Source: an uncultured Collinsella sp.
GTDB lineage: Bacteria > Actinomycetota > Coriobacteriia > Coriobacteriales > Coriobacteriaceae
DNA: 8,047 bases
Assembly: GCA_902495085.1 (NCBI GenBank)
Contig: CABUWA010000086.1
Span: forward strand, 1-8,047
Reading direction: 5' to 3'
Part shown: in pieces, positions 1-8,009 of the stretch
Position numbering within the stretch: the first letter of the stretch is position 1
Layout of the letters: every line of letters starts with the position of its first letter
Notes under the pieces: generated by a model
Database searches by the model: none
Told to the model about the DNA's origin: nothing
What the model saw: the letters and a program-made list of their open reading frames with translations, nothing else
Program-made: the position numbers and the translations under genes

Positions 1-1626
1 GACCCGCACATGGCCGAAGGCGCCGCCGTCATGCTGTTCTACCAGGTCGGCGAGCTGTTCCAGGCATACGCCGTGGGCAAGAGCCGCAAGTCGATCAGCG
101 CCATGATGGACATCGCGCCCGACTACGCTAACGTCGAGCAACCCGACGGCTCACTCGAACAGGTCTTCCCCGATGACATCGCGGTCGGCACCGTGATCGT
201 GGTCAAGCCCGGCGAGCGCGTGCCTATCGACGGCGTCATCGTCGAGGGCGAAACCCAGCTCGACACCGCCGCGCTCACGGGCGAGTCAGTCCCCCGCCCC
301 GCCAAGTCCGGCGACGATATTATCAGCGGCTGCATCAACATGACGGGCCTCATCCACGTGCGCACCACCAAGCCCTTTGGCGAGTCCACCGTCGCGCGCG
401 TCCTGGAGCTCGTGGAGAATGCCAGCGAAAAGAAGGCACGCACCGAGAACTTCATCACGCGCTTTGCCCGCGTCTACACGCCCGCCGTCACCGGCGCTGC
501 CGCGGTACTCGCGCTCGGCGGCGGCTTGGTCACCGGCGCCTGGTCCGACTGGATCCTGCGCGGTCTGACCTTCCTGGTCGTCAGCTGCCCGTGCGCGTTG
601 GTGATCAGCGTGCCGCTCAGTTTCTTTGGCGGCATCGGCGGCGCCTCCAAACTGGGCGTTCTCATCAAGGGTTCTAACTACCTCGAGACGCTCGCCGACG
701 TGGACACCGTCGTCTTTGACAAGACGGGCACCCTCACCAACGGCACGTTCTCGGTGGTCGCGGTGCACCCCGAGGCTGGATATACCGAGCAGTCGTTGCT
801 CGAGGTCGCAGCCCTTGCGGAGTCGTTCTCCGATCATCCCATCGCGCAGTCCGTGCGTGTCGCCTACCAGGGCGAGGTCGACCCCAAGCGCGTTAGCGAC
901 TCCGCCAACGACGCGGGCCACGGCGTGACGGCAACCATCGACGGCAAGCACGTCGTCGTTGGCAACGCAAAGATGCTCACCGCGGCCGGAGTCGAAGCGC
1001 CCGATTGCGAGGTCGTCGGTACCATCCTCCACGTGCTAGTCGATGGCATCTATGCCGGCCACATTGTAATTGCCGACACCATAAAGGCCGACGCCGAGCA
1101 GACGATCCGCGACCTGCACGCCGCCGGCGTCAAGCGCACCGTCATGCTCACGGGCGACCGCGAGGAAGTGGCTGCTGCGGTGGCCAAGCAGCTCTGCCTC
1201 GACGAGTTCCACGCGCAGCTGCTGCCGGGCGACAAGGTCGAGCGTGTTGAAGCGCTGCTCGCGGCCGAAAGCGGCAAGGGCAAGCTCGCCTTTGTCGGTG
1301 ACGGTATCAACGACGCACCCGTGCTTACCCGTGCCGATGTGGGCATCGCCATGGGCGCCATGGGCTCGGACGCCGCAATTGAGGCGGCGGACGTCGTGCT
1401 GATGGATGACAAGCCGTCCAACATCTCCCGCGCGATCCGCGTGGCGCGCAAGACCATGTCGATTGTTTGGCAGAACATCATCTTTGCGCTGGGCATTAAG
1501 TTGCTGATTCTGGCGCTTGCGGCACTGGGCATCGCCAACATGTGGCTTGCCGTGTTCGGCGACGTAGGCGTGGCGATCATCGCCATTCTGAACGCCATGC
1601 GCGCGATGGGTGTCAAGAACCTGTAG
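1..1626 (+). CDS. Heavy-metal P1B-type ATPase, Zn/Cd/Pb-like (5' end outside window)
   Basis: Membrane pump that uses ATP to move a soft divalent metal, probably outward. The frame is open from base 1, so the N-terminus (any metal-binding domain and the first membrane helices) is missing; about 541 residues are visible. Counting from base 1, the actuator TGES lies at 277-288, the membrane CPC metal site at 586-594, the phosphorylation motif DKTGT at 718-732 (Asp240), the SDHP nucleotide-binding motif at 829-840, MLTGD at 1144-1158 and the hinge GDGIND at 1297-1314. CPC combined with a Lys (codon 1498) and an Asp (codon 1561) in the last helices is the established ZntA/CadA (P1B-2) pattern, so Zn, Cd or Pb is the best guess; the Cu-type pattern is not seen. 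The gene ends with TAG, 18 nt before a large palindrome. A DtxR-type repressor lies convergently downstream, which leaves a role in Fe or Mn balance possible. Family call is firm; substrate is inferred. Confidence 0.95.
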   Translation, partial: DPHMAEGAAVMLFYQVGELFQAYAVGKSRKSISAMMDIAPDYANVEQPDGSLEQVFPDDIAVGTVIVVKPGERVPIDGVIVEGETQLDTAALTGESVPRPAKSGDDIISGCINMTGLIHVRTTKPFGESTVARVLELVENASEKKARTENFITRFARVYTPAVTGAAAVLALGGGLVTGAWSDWILRGLTFLVVSCPCALVISVPLSFFGGIGGASKLGVLIKGSNYLETLADVDTVVFDKTGTLTNGTFSVVAVHPEAGYTEQSLLEVAALAESFSDHPIAQSVRVAYQGEVDPKRVSDSANDAGHGVTATIDGKHVVVGNAKMLTAAGVEAPDCEVVGTILHVLVDGIYAGHIVIADTIKADAEQTIRDLHAAGVKRTVMLTGDREEVAAAVAKQLCLDEFHAQLLPGDKVERVEALLAAESGKGKLAFVGDGINDAPVLTRADVGIAMGAMGSDAAIEAADVVLMDDKPSNISRAIRVARKTMSIVWQNIIFALGIKLLILALAALGIANMWLAVFGDVGVAIIAILNAMRAMGVKNL

Positions 1627-1644
1627 CTTGTTTGTGGTCCCTCC

Positions 1645-1774
1645 GGCCGGGGCCGGGCTTGGTTTTGAAAACGTCCTCGACCATGTACGGCGCCTTGTCC
1701 TGCTCCTGCGGAGCTGCGGACAAGGCGCCGTACTGGTCTGCGGAGTGTTTTCAAAACCAAGCCCGGCCCCGGCC
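1645..1774. repeat. 130-bp nested palindrome (outer 28-bp and inner 16-bp inverted repeats)
   Basis: The outer arms 1645-1672 and 1747-1774 are perfect 28-bp inverted repeats. Each starts or ends in GC-rich sequence and carries the small palindrome GTTTTGAAAAC (or its complement) at the inner end. Inside them, 1679-1683 pairs with 1734-1738 and 1685-1700 pairs perfectly with 1718-1733 (16 bp). The tip is GCTCC-TGC-GGAGC at 1702-1714. Only short bulges and one internal loop of roughly 6 by 8 nt interrupt the fold. It begins 18 nt after the ATPase stop and ends 136 nt from the regulator's stop, so it sits between two convergent genes. No T-run follows on either strand, so it is not a standard intrinsic terminator. 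It could be a bidirectional transcription barrier, an mRNA 3'-end stabiliser, or a small non-autonomous palindromic element. No transposase and no clear target duplication were seen. Confidence 0.9.
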
Positions 1775-1910
1775 TGCGGTGACACAGCTGGCGGTTCTTG
1801 GGCATCGCTTGCTGGCGGGGTTCCTTGTCTGAGTTGGACTTTGTTGGTCGGGCCTTTGGTCCCGCTCGCTGGTTTGCGCTTTGCGCGAACTCCGCGCTAC
1901 TGGGGGTTCG

Positions 1911-2300
1911 TTAGGATTCCGCCGCTTGGCCCGTCGCCTCGCCCCGGTTCAGCATCGCCCTCAGCTTCTCAAAGCTTTCCTCGCTCAGGCAGTGCTCCAT
2001 GTGGCAGCCCTCTTGCGAGGCAACCTCAGGCGCTACGCCTGCGTCCTCGAGCAGCCCTACAAAAAAGCAATGGCGCTCCCACATTTGGCGAGCGACCTCC
2101 AGACCGCGTTCCGTCAGATGCACATCGCGTTTGCCCATCTCCACGTAGCCGTTGCTCTCCAAGGTCGCCATGGCCTTGGAAACGCTCGCCTTGGTTACGC
2201 CGAGGTACTCCGCAACGTCGATCGAGCGCACGATGCCCTGACGTTCCGACAGAACGTAGATCGATTCGAGATAGTCTTCTCCGGATTCACGTAGGGCCAT
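1911..2300 (-). CDS. DtxR/MntR-family metal-dependent transcriptional repressor, short form
   Basis: A 129-residue cytoplasmic DNA-binding regulator that senses a divalent metal (Fe or Mn). It opens with MALRESGEDYLESIY, the usual start of this family. A winged helix-turn-helix follows (residues about 23-62) and then the metal-binding and dimerisation helices (about 65-118). It lacks the C-terminal SH3-like domain of full-length DtxR, so its size is that of MntR. Aligned to Bacillus MntR, the likely metal ligands are Asp9, Glu12, His77, Cys99, Glu102 and His103. Asp9 is MntR-like, whereas Cys99 in the CxxEH pattern matches DtxR, so the preferred metal cannot be read directly. The start at 2300 is chosen over an upstream in-frame ATG at 2348 because an AAAGG ribosome-binding site lies 6 nt before it and family homology begins there. 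It is convergent with the metal ATPase. DtxR-box-like sequences just upstream suggest autoregulation. Confidence 0.92.
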   Translation of the reverse strand: MALRESGEDYLESIYVLSERQGIVRSIDVAEYLGVTKASVSKAMATLESNGYVEMGKRDVHLTERGLEVARQMWERHCFFVGLLEDAGVAPEVASQEGCHMEHCLSEESFEKLRAMLNRGEATGQAAES

Positions 2301-2306
2301 GGGCCG

Positions 2307-2311
2307 CCTTT
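2307..2311 (-). promoter_or_regulatory. Ribosome-binding site of the DtxR-family gene
   Basis: AAAGG (followed by CGG) on the minus strand, 6 nt before the ATG at 2300. It supports this start over the in-frame ATG 48 nt upstream, which would add 16 residues unlike the family. Confidence 0.6.
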
Positions 2312-2321
2312 CGCGATGATT

Positions 2322-2333
2322 GCTAGTTAGCCT
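2322..2333. promoter_or_regulatory. Candidate DtxR-type operator, proximal
   Basis: GCTAGTTAGC (2322-2331) is a perfect palindrome, and GTTAGCCT at 2326-2333 equals the core of the published DtxR/IdeR consensus TTAGGTTAGCCTAACCTAA. It lies 22 nt before the regulator's start codon, a position suited to blocking transcription or elongation. Only one half of the 19-bp consensus is well matched, so this is a candidate based on sequence likeness and location. Confidence 0.4.
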
Positions 2334-2389
2334 TTGGATACTTTCCACCGCTTACTTTACCGCAAAAGTTGCCCATGTCTTACTACTAT

Positions 2390-2404
2390 GCCTAAAAGTT
2401 AGCC
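2390..2404. promoter_or_regulatory. Candidate DtxR-type operator, distal
   Basis: This near-palindrome contains CTAA-AAG-TTAG at 2392-2402. It shares the 8-mer AGTTAGCC (2397-2404) with the proximal site, exactly 72 nt away (2325-2332). A degenerate third copy, AAAAGTTGCC, lies at 2364-2373. The repetition within an otherwise AT-richer upstream region suggests operator copies for the DtxR-family gene. No convincing -35/-10 pair could be placed between them. Confidence 0.3.
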
Positions 2405-2428
2405 GTGTTTCACAAAACGTGCGGGACG

Positions 2429-2464
2429 AAAACAAAATGGGGACGCTCCGCAAGGAGTGTCCCC
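2429..2464 (-). terminator. Rho-independent terminator of the ABC-F/HAD operon
   Basis: An 11-bp stem (2439-2449 with 2454-2464, one G-U pair) is closed by a GCAA-type tetraloop. On the minus strand it is followed by A then TTTTGTTTT (2437-2429). It starts 23 nt after the HAD stop codon. The plus-strand side has no T-run, so it acts in one direction only, insulating the HAD gene from the downstream DtxR-family gene. Confidence 0.9.
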
Positions 2465-2487
2465 AGGCGCCGGGTGCCGGCCCGCAG

Positions 2488-3258
2488 TTACATCAATCCC
2501 AAGCGCTTCGCGGCGTTGTAGATGCCGTCGTCGTCCACGGCGGTCGTTACGTAGGTCGCCGCGGCCTTCACGGTATCCTGCGCATTGCCCATGGCCACGC
2601 TCGTGCCCACGGCGGAAAACATCGACAGGTCGTTCTCACCATCGCCAAAGGCAATCGCCTCGCTCGCGTCGACACCCAGGCGCTCCAGCGTCGCCGCAAT
2701 ACCCAGGTCCTTACCGCCGTTAGCGGGGATAATGTCGCAGAACAGGTCGCACCAGCGCGTGGTGAGCGAATGCGACACGGCGTCGGTCACGATATGTTCG
2801 TCGGCCGGGTCCACAAAGGCGCAGAACTGGTAGACCGGTGCGTCAAAGGCGTGCTCAAACGGCTCCTCGTGGTAGACGATTCCCGCGTTGCTGCCAGCCG
2901 TCACCACGCGCTCGGACAGGCGGTTCACAAACGAGTTCTCGCCCTGCATGCACAGCGAGTCGTAGCGCCCCTGCGCCACCTGGTCCACAATCACCGCGAC
3001 GTCGTCCGGATCGATCGGGCAGCTGCGGTAGACGCCCTCGGCATCAAAGCAGTGCTGGCCCGAGAGCGTAATGTACGCATCCCAGCCCAGGTCGAACAGC
3101 CAGTCCGGCATCTGGTAGGTCGGACGGCCCGTGGCAATCACGCACGCGATCCCCTGTTCGTGAAAGCTGTCGAGCACCTGCTGCGCCGACGCCGGAATCC
3201 GGTGGGTCTTAAAGCTCAGCAGCGTACCGTCGATATCGAAAAACGCGACTTTGATCAT
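2488..3258 (-). CDS. Cof-type HAD-IIB family phosphatase
   Basis: Cytoplasmic 256-residue hydrolase of the haloacid dehalogenase superfamily, most likely a sugar-phosphate or cofactor phosphatase. Motif I is DIDGT (residues 8-12, Asp8 nucleophile, Asp10 acid/base). Motif II is ATGR with Thr43, the motif III Lys is Lys183 (GGKD), and motif IV is GDGEND (205-210) for Mg2+ binding. The stretch between motifs II and III (about 85-180) is the C2-type cap that sets substrate choice. The usual NGA/NGQ after motif II reads SGQ here (66-68). Length is normal for the family and no signal peptide is present. The start at 3258 lies 6 nt after the stop of the ABC-F gene. Its ribosome-binding site GAGGAG lies inside the last codons of that gene, so the two are translationally coupled. 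The substrate cannot be deduced from the sequence. Confidence 0.93.
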   Translation of the reverse strand: MIKVAFFDIDGTLLSFKTHRIPASAQQVLDSFHEQGIACVIATGRPTYQMPDWLFDLGWDAYITLSGQHCFDAEGVYRSCPIDPDDVAVIVDQVAQGRYDSLCMQGENSFVNRLSERVVTAGSNAGIVYHEEPFEHAFDAPVYQFCAFVDPADEHIVTDAVSHSLTTRWCDLFCDIIPANGGKDLGIAATLERLGVDASEAIAFGDGENDLSMFSAVGTSVAMGNAQDTVKAAATYVTTAVDDDGIYNAAKRLGLM

Positions 3259-3264
3259 TCTCGC

Positions 3265-5124
<1,860 letters not shown>

Positions 5125-5132
5125 ATGCCCTG

Positions 5133-5139
5133 CTCCTTC
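5133..5139 (-). promoter_or_regulatory. Strong ribosome-binding site of the ABC-F gene
   Basis: GAAGGAG on the minus strand, 8 nt before the ATG at 5124. It is a near-perfect match to the anti-Shine-Dalgarno sequence and fixes the start, excluding the 38-residue upstream extension. Confidence 0.8.
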
Positions 5140-5159
5140 GTAGAAATTCAACGTTGTCC

Positions 5160-5168
5160 ATGATAGCA
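5160..5168 (-). promoter_or_regulatory. Candidate extended -10 promoter for the ABC-F/HAD operon
   Basis: TGC-TATCAT on the minus strand resembles an extended -10 element (TGn-TATAAT, one mismatch in the hexamer). It would give a short leader of roughly 25-30 nt before the start at 5124. No good -35 hexamer lies 16-18 nt upstream, which an extended -10 may not need. It is the only reasonable candidate between the pst terminator and the gene. Confidence 0.35.
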
Positions 5169-5194
5169 GCGAAAAGGCGGGCCGCACGCGACAC

Positions 5195-5231
5195 AAAAAG
5201 GCGGGCCATCTCCCACAAGAGATGACCCGCC
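5195..5231 (-). terminator. Rho-independent terminator of the pst operon
   Basis: A 13-bp stem (5200-5212 with 5219-5231, one C-A mismatch) has a 6-nt loop. On the minus strand it is followed by TTTTTG (5199-5194). It lies 56 nt after the pstB stop, so the operon ends here with no phoU. The tail and proximal stem are echoed as a 12-bp direct repeat at 5172-5183. Confidence 0.88.
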
Positions 5232-5287
5232 TCTCCAATCAGTCCCGTGGCGACCGTGGCCACCGCGGGCCTCAAGCATGTCCCGGA

Positions 5288-6160
5288 CTAGGAGAACATG
5301 CCGGTGAGGTAATCATTCAGCCGCTTATCCTTGGGCCGTTGGAAAATCTCGTCAGTCTCGTCGTACTCGACCATATCGCCCATGTAGAAGAACGCCGTGC
5401 GGTTGGACACACGCGACGCCTGCTCCATGTTGTGCGTCACGATGACGATGGCGCGGTCGGCAACGATCGACGACATGAGGTCTTCGATCGCCAGCGTCGA
5501 GATGGGGTCGAGCGCCGAGCAGGGCTCGTCAAACAGGATCACGGCGGGGTTGAGCGCCAGCGTGCGCGCAATGCACAGACGCTGCTGCTGGCCGCCCGAA
5601 AGCGCATAGGCGCTCTTGTCGAGCTTGTCCTTGACCTCGTCCCAAAGCGCCGCGCCGCGCAGGCTTTCCTCGACCATGCGGTCGAGCTCGTCGCGGTCGG
5701 TGATGCCGTGGCGCTTAGGCGCAAACGTGATGTTGTCGCGAATGGACTTGCGGAACGGGTTGGGCTGCTGGAACACCATGCCAATGGAACGGCGCAGCTC
5801 GTAGGTGTTTTCGGTCTTGGTGTTCACGTTGCGCCCGCGATAGTTGATCTCGCCCTCCACGCGGCAGCCGCGAATCTCGCGATTCATGAGGTTGAGGCTA
5901 CGCAAGAAGGTCGACTTACCGCAGCCCGAAGGCCCGATGAGCGCCGTGATCTCGCCCTTGTGGAAGTCGAGCGACGTATTGTGCAGTGCATGGTGGTCGC
6001 CATAGTACACGCTGACGTCCTTGGCGGAGAGCACGACCTCGTCGCTCACGGCCTTGCCGCTCACGCGCACGCGCTTCTCGTTCTCCCCCACGCTCGACAA
6101 GAAGTCCTGGGTGTCGGACGATGCCGCTTCGGTTGCGGGCGTTACATTCATCTCGCTCAT
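5288..6160 (-). CDS. pstB: Phosphate ABC transporter ATP-binding protein PstB
   Basis: The cytoplasmic ATPase that powers the Pst high-affinity phosphate importer, acting as a dimer on PstC-PstA. Walker A GPSGCGKST lies at residues 76-84, Q-loop at Gln131-132, signature LSGGQ at 187-191, Walker B ILFDEP at 208-213 and switch His243. DEPCSALDPIST after Walker B and the C-terminal EYDETDEIF...DYLTG are PstB hallmarks. At 290 residues it is about 33 longer than E. coli PstB. The excess is an N-terminal, Ser/Glu-rich segment (about 1-40) of unknown role. The start ATG overlaps the pstA stop (ATGA), which points to translational coupling; an ATG three codons later is the only nearby alternative. 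It is the last gene of the operon, followed by a terminator rather than phoU. Confidence 0.97.
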   Translation of the reverse strand: MSEMNVTPATEAASSDTQDFLSSVGENEKRVRVSGKAVSDEVVLSAKDVSVYYGDHHALHNTSLDFHKGEITALIGPSGCGKSTFLRSLNLMNREIRGCRVEGEINYRGRNVNTKTENTYELRRSIGMVFQQPNPFRKSIRDNITFAPKRHGITDRDELDRMVEESLRGAALWDEVKDKLDKSAYALSGGQQQRLCIARTLALNPAVILFDEPCSALDPISTLAIEDLMSSIVADRAIVIVTHNMEQASRVSNRTAFFYMGDMVEYDETDEIFQRPKDKRLNDYLTGMFS

Positions 6161-7083
6161 TCGGCCGTCATCTTCCTTGCCAGTTGCTTGCCCACGATAC
6201 GGGCAACTACGTTAAACAGCAGCACACAGATCATCAACAGTGCCGCGGTGCCCCAGACAATCTGCTGGGCCTCGGGGCTGCCCTCGCCATAGATCTTGTA
6301 GATGTGCACGGCGAGCGACTCGCCGGGACGGAACACGTTCCAAGCGCAGGTGGGGCTCGACAGGTTAAAGCTCAAGAAGTTCAGGCGAACCGGCGAGCTC
6401 ATACCCGAGGTAAAAAGCAGTGCTGCGGCCTCGCCAAACACACGGCCGGCCGAAAGCACGATGCCGGTCACGATGGCGGGCATGGCCTCGGGGATTAGGA
6501 TGTGCAGCGTGGCCTCCCAGCGGGTGAGGCCCATGGCCAGGCACGCATCGCGCTGGGCCTGCGGCACGTCCTCGAGCGCCTGCTGAATCACGCGCACCAG
6601 GATGGGAATGTTGAACATGGTGAGCGCGACGGCGCCGGAGATGATGGAGTACTTCCAGCCCAGCTGTACCGAGAACACCAGAAAGCCGAACATGCCGACG
6701 ACGATGGAAGGCAGCGAGGACAGCGTCTCGATGGCGGTGGAGGCGATGTCGCGGATGGGGCCGTTCGGCGCGTACTCGACCAGGAAGACCGCGCCGCCCA
6801 GACTGATGGGCACCGAGATGACCAGAGTAATCAGCAGCAGGTAGAACGAGTCGAACAGCTGGTAGAACACGCCGCCCTGGGTTCCGTTGGCGCGCGACGG
6901 CTCCGTGAGAAAGCCCGGTTTGAACAGCGTCGAGATGCCCTCGAACAGGATGTAGGCCACCATGGAGATGACGATGAGCATGACGATGGCGACGATCGCC
7001 GTCAACACGCCCGTGGCGAAGCGGTCCTGCTTTTGGACACGCCCGAGCCTCGCCTCGTCGATATGGATGCGCGTGCTAGCCAC
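6157..7083 (-). CDS. pstA: Phosphate ABC transporter permease PstA
   Basis: One of the two membrane subunits of the phosphate importer. The 308 residues show about six hydrophobic segments (roughly 25-49, 76-104, 121-140, 145-168, 200-222 and 274-296). The EAA-type loop that contacts PstB lies at about 178-198 (QRDACLAMGLTRWEATLHIL). TLSSLPSIVVG (120-130) and the FGEAAAL segment (216-222) are typical of Pst permeases. It starts with GTG at 7083-7081, preceded by GAAGG a few bases upstream and an AAGGGGG run further back; there is no in-frame ATG before the first membrane helix. Its start overlaps the pstC end by 8 nt, and its stop overlaps the pstB start by 4 nt. Tight overlap implies coupled synthesis of the subunits. 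Confidence 0.95.
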   Translation of the reverse strand: MASTRIHIDEARLGRVQKQDRFATGVLTAIVAIVMLIVISMVAYILFEGISTLFKPGFLTEPSRANGTQGGVFYQLFDSFYLLLITLVISVPISLGGAVFLVEYAPNGPIRDIASTAIETLSSLPSIVVGMFGFLVFSVQLGWKYSIISGAVALTMFNIPILVRVIQQALEDVPQAQRDACLAMGLTRWEATLHILIPEAMPAIVTGIVLSAGRVFGEAAALLFTSGMSSPVRLNFLSFNLSSPTCAWNVFRPGESLAVHIYKIYGEGSPEAQQIVWGTAALLMICVLLFNVVARIVGKQLARKMTAE

Positions 7084-7984
7084 GAGCCTTCGCCCCCTTG
7101 CGGCCTATAAGGTGGATGATCAAGATGAAGATGAGGCTCATGCCCATCAGCAGCAGACCGAGCGCCCACAGAACATCGTCCTGGGCCGAGCCCTCGGCAT
7201 AGACCGCCATAGACGTGGTGAGCGTGGTGGTGATGGTGGATGCCGGCGACAGCAGTGACGTCGGCATGGCCTCGATACCGCCGATAACCATGCGCACGGC
7301 AAGCGTCTCGCCAAAGGCACGGGTCATACCAAGGATGACCGCAGTCATGAGCGACGGCATGGCGGACTTGAGCACCACGTGCCAGATGGTCTGCCAGCGG
7401 GTGTAGCCCAGCGCGAGCGAGCCCTGACGGTAGCTGTCGGGCACGGCACGCAGGCCATCGACCGAAAGCGTGGTCATCGTCGGCAGGATCATGACGGCCA
7501 GCACGATGGCGCCGGGCAAGATGCCCAGACCCGTGCTCACATGGAAAACGCTCTTCATAAGGCCGACGACCACGTGAAAACCAATAAGGCCAAAGACGAC
7601 CGAGGGAATACCGGTCAAAAGCTCAATAAGCGGCTGAAAGATCTTGGAACCAAACTTAGGCTGGATCTCAACCGCAAAGATGGCAGAGCCGATAGCGATG
7701 GGCAGCGCGATAAGCGTGGAGAGCGCCATGACCGCAAACGAGGTGACGATCAGGGGCAGGGCGCCGGTATAGGGCAGGCCGTTTTCGGCTGTGTTGGCCA
7801 GGTCCCACTTGGTGCCGGTGAAGAACTCGACAACCGAAACGCCGTCCTTAACGAAAGCCGAGAGGCCCTTTTGGGCGACCATAAAGATGAGTGCGGCAAC
7901 GACAAGCGTCACGAGCGCTACGCACGCACCCGTGACGCCCAGGCCCACGTTCTCAAGGTCGCGCTTTGGCAGCTGTTTTGCCAT
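7076..7984 (-). CDS. pstC: Phosphate ABC transporter permease PstC
   Basis: The second membrane subunit of the Pst importer, pairing with PstA. The 302 residues carry about six hydrophobic segments (roughly 15-37, 73-106, 118-143, 153-175, 207-229 and 268-293). The EAA-type loop is at about 184-204 (SYRQGSLALGYTRWQTIWHVV), and LLTGIPSVVFGLIG (122-135) and RAFGETLAV (222-230) are characteristic of PstC. The periplasm-facing region after helix 1 (about 38-72) fits the family. The start ATG at 7984 has GGAAAGG at 7991-7997, 6 nt upstream. It lies 25 nt after the stop of a gene whose last codons fit pstS, giving the usual order pstS-C-A-B. Confidence 0.96.
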   Translation of the reverse strand: MAKQLPKRDLENVGLGVTGACVALVTLVVAALIFMVAQKGLSAFVKDGVSVVEFFTGTKWDLANTAENGLPYTGALPLIVTSFAVMALSTLIALPIAIGSAIFAVEIQPKFGSKIFQPLIELLTGIPSVVFGLIGFHVVVGLMKSVFHVSTGLGILPGAIVLAVMILPTMTTLSVDGLRAVPDSYRQGSLALGYTRWQTIWHVVLKSAMPSLMTAVILGMTRAFGETLAVRMVIGGIEAMPTSLLSPASTITTTLTTSMAVYAEGSAQDDVLWALGLLLMGMSLIFILIIHLIGRKGAKARG

Positions 7985-8009
7985 TGCAAACCTTTCCGGG
8001 GGCGATTAC

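Noticed and set aside
1645..1774. Palindrome as integron attC site or IS terminal repeats
   Set aside because: No attC core sites, no transposase or integrase in the window, and no clear flanking target duplication.
1036..1805. Two minus-strand open frames of about 250 codons over the ATPase 3' end
   Set aside because: They overlap the catalytic part of the ATPase and run through the palindrome. The translations show only shadow-like composition.
1849..1864. Short hairpin with arms CGGGCC and GGTCCCG
   Set aside because: The stem is short with a bulge and has no T-tract; likely chance in GC-rich DNA.
1872..1890. Small hairpin GTTTGCGC-TTT-GCGCGAAC, 21 nt after the DtxR-family stop
   Set aside because: It might be a terminator for that gene, but no T-run follows on the minus strand and the stem is only 8 bp with a wobble pair, so it was not listed.
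2334..2378. Possible -35/-10 promoter for the DtxR-family gene (TTGCGG and TATCCA on the minus strand)
   Set aside because: Both hexamers match poorly and the spacing is about 19 nt, so no promoter was annotated.
5125..5238. Longer start for the ABC-F gene at 5238
   Set aside because: It would add 38 unconserved residues and cross the pst terminator. The ATG at 5124 has an ideal AAGGAG site.
5244..5269. Imperfect hairpin just after the pstB stop
   Set aside because: Bulged pairing of a few GC base pairs without a T-run; the real terminator is the next hairpin at 5195-5231.
5222..6292. Plus-strand open frame of 356 codons over pstB
   Set aside because: Antisense shadow of a clear pstB gene. 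It has no recognisable domain, and its start lies inside the pst terminator hairpin.
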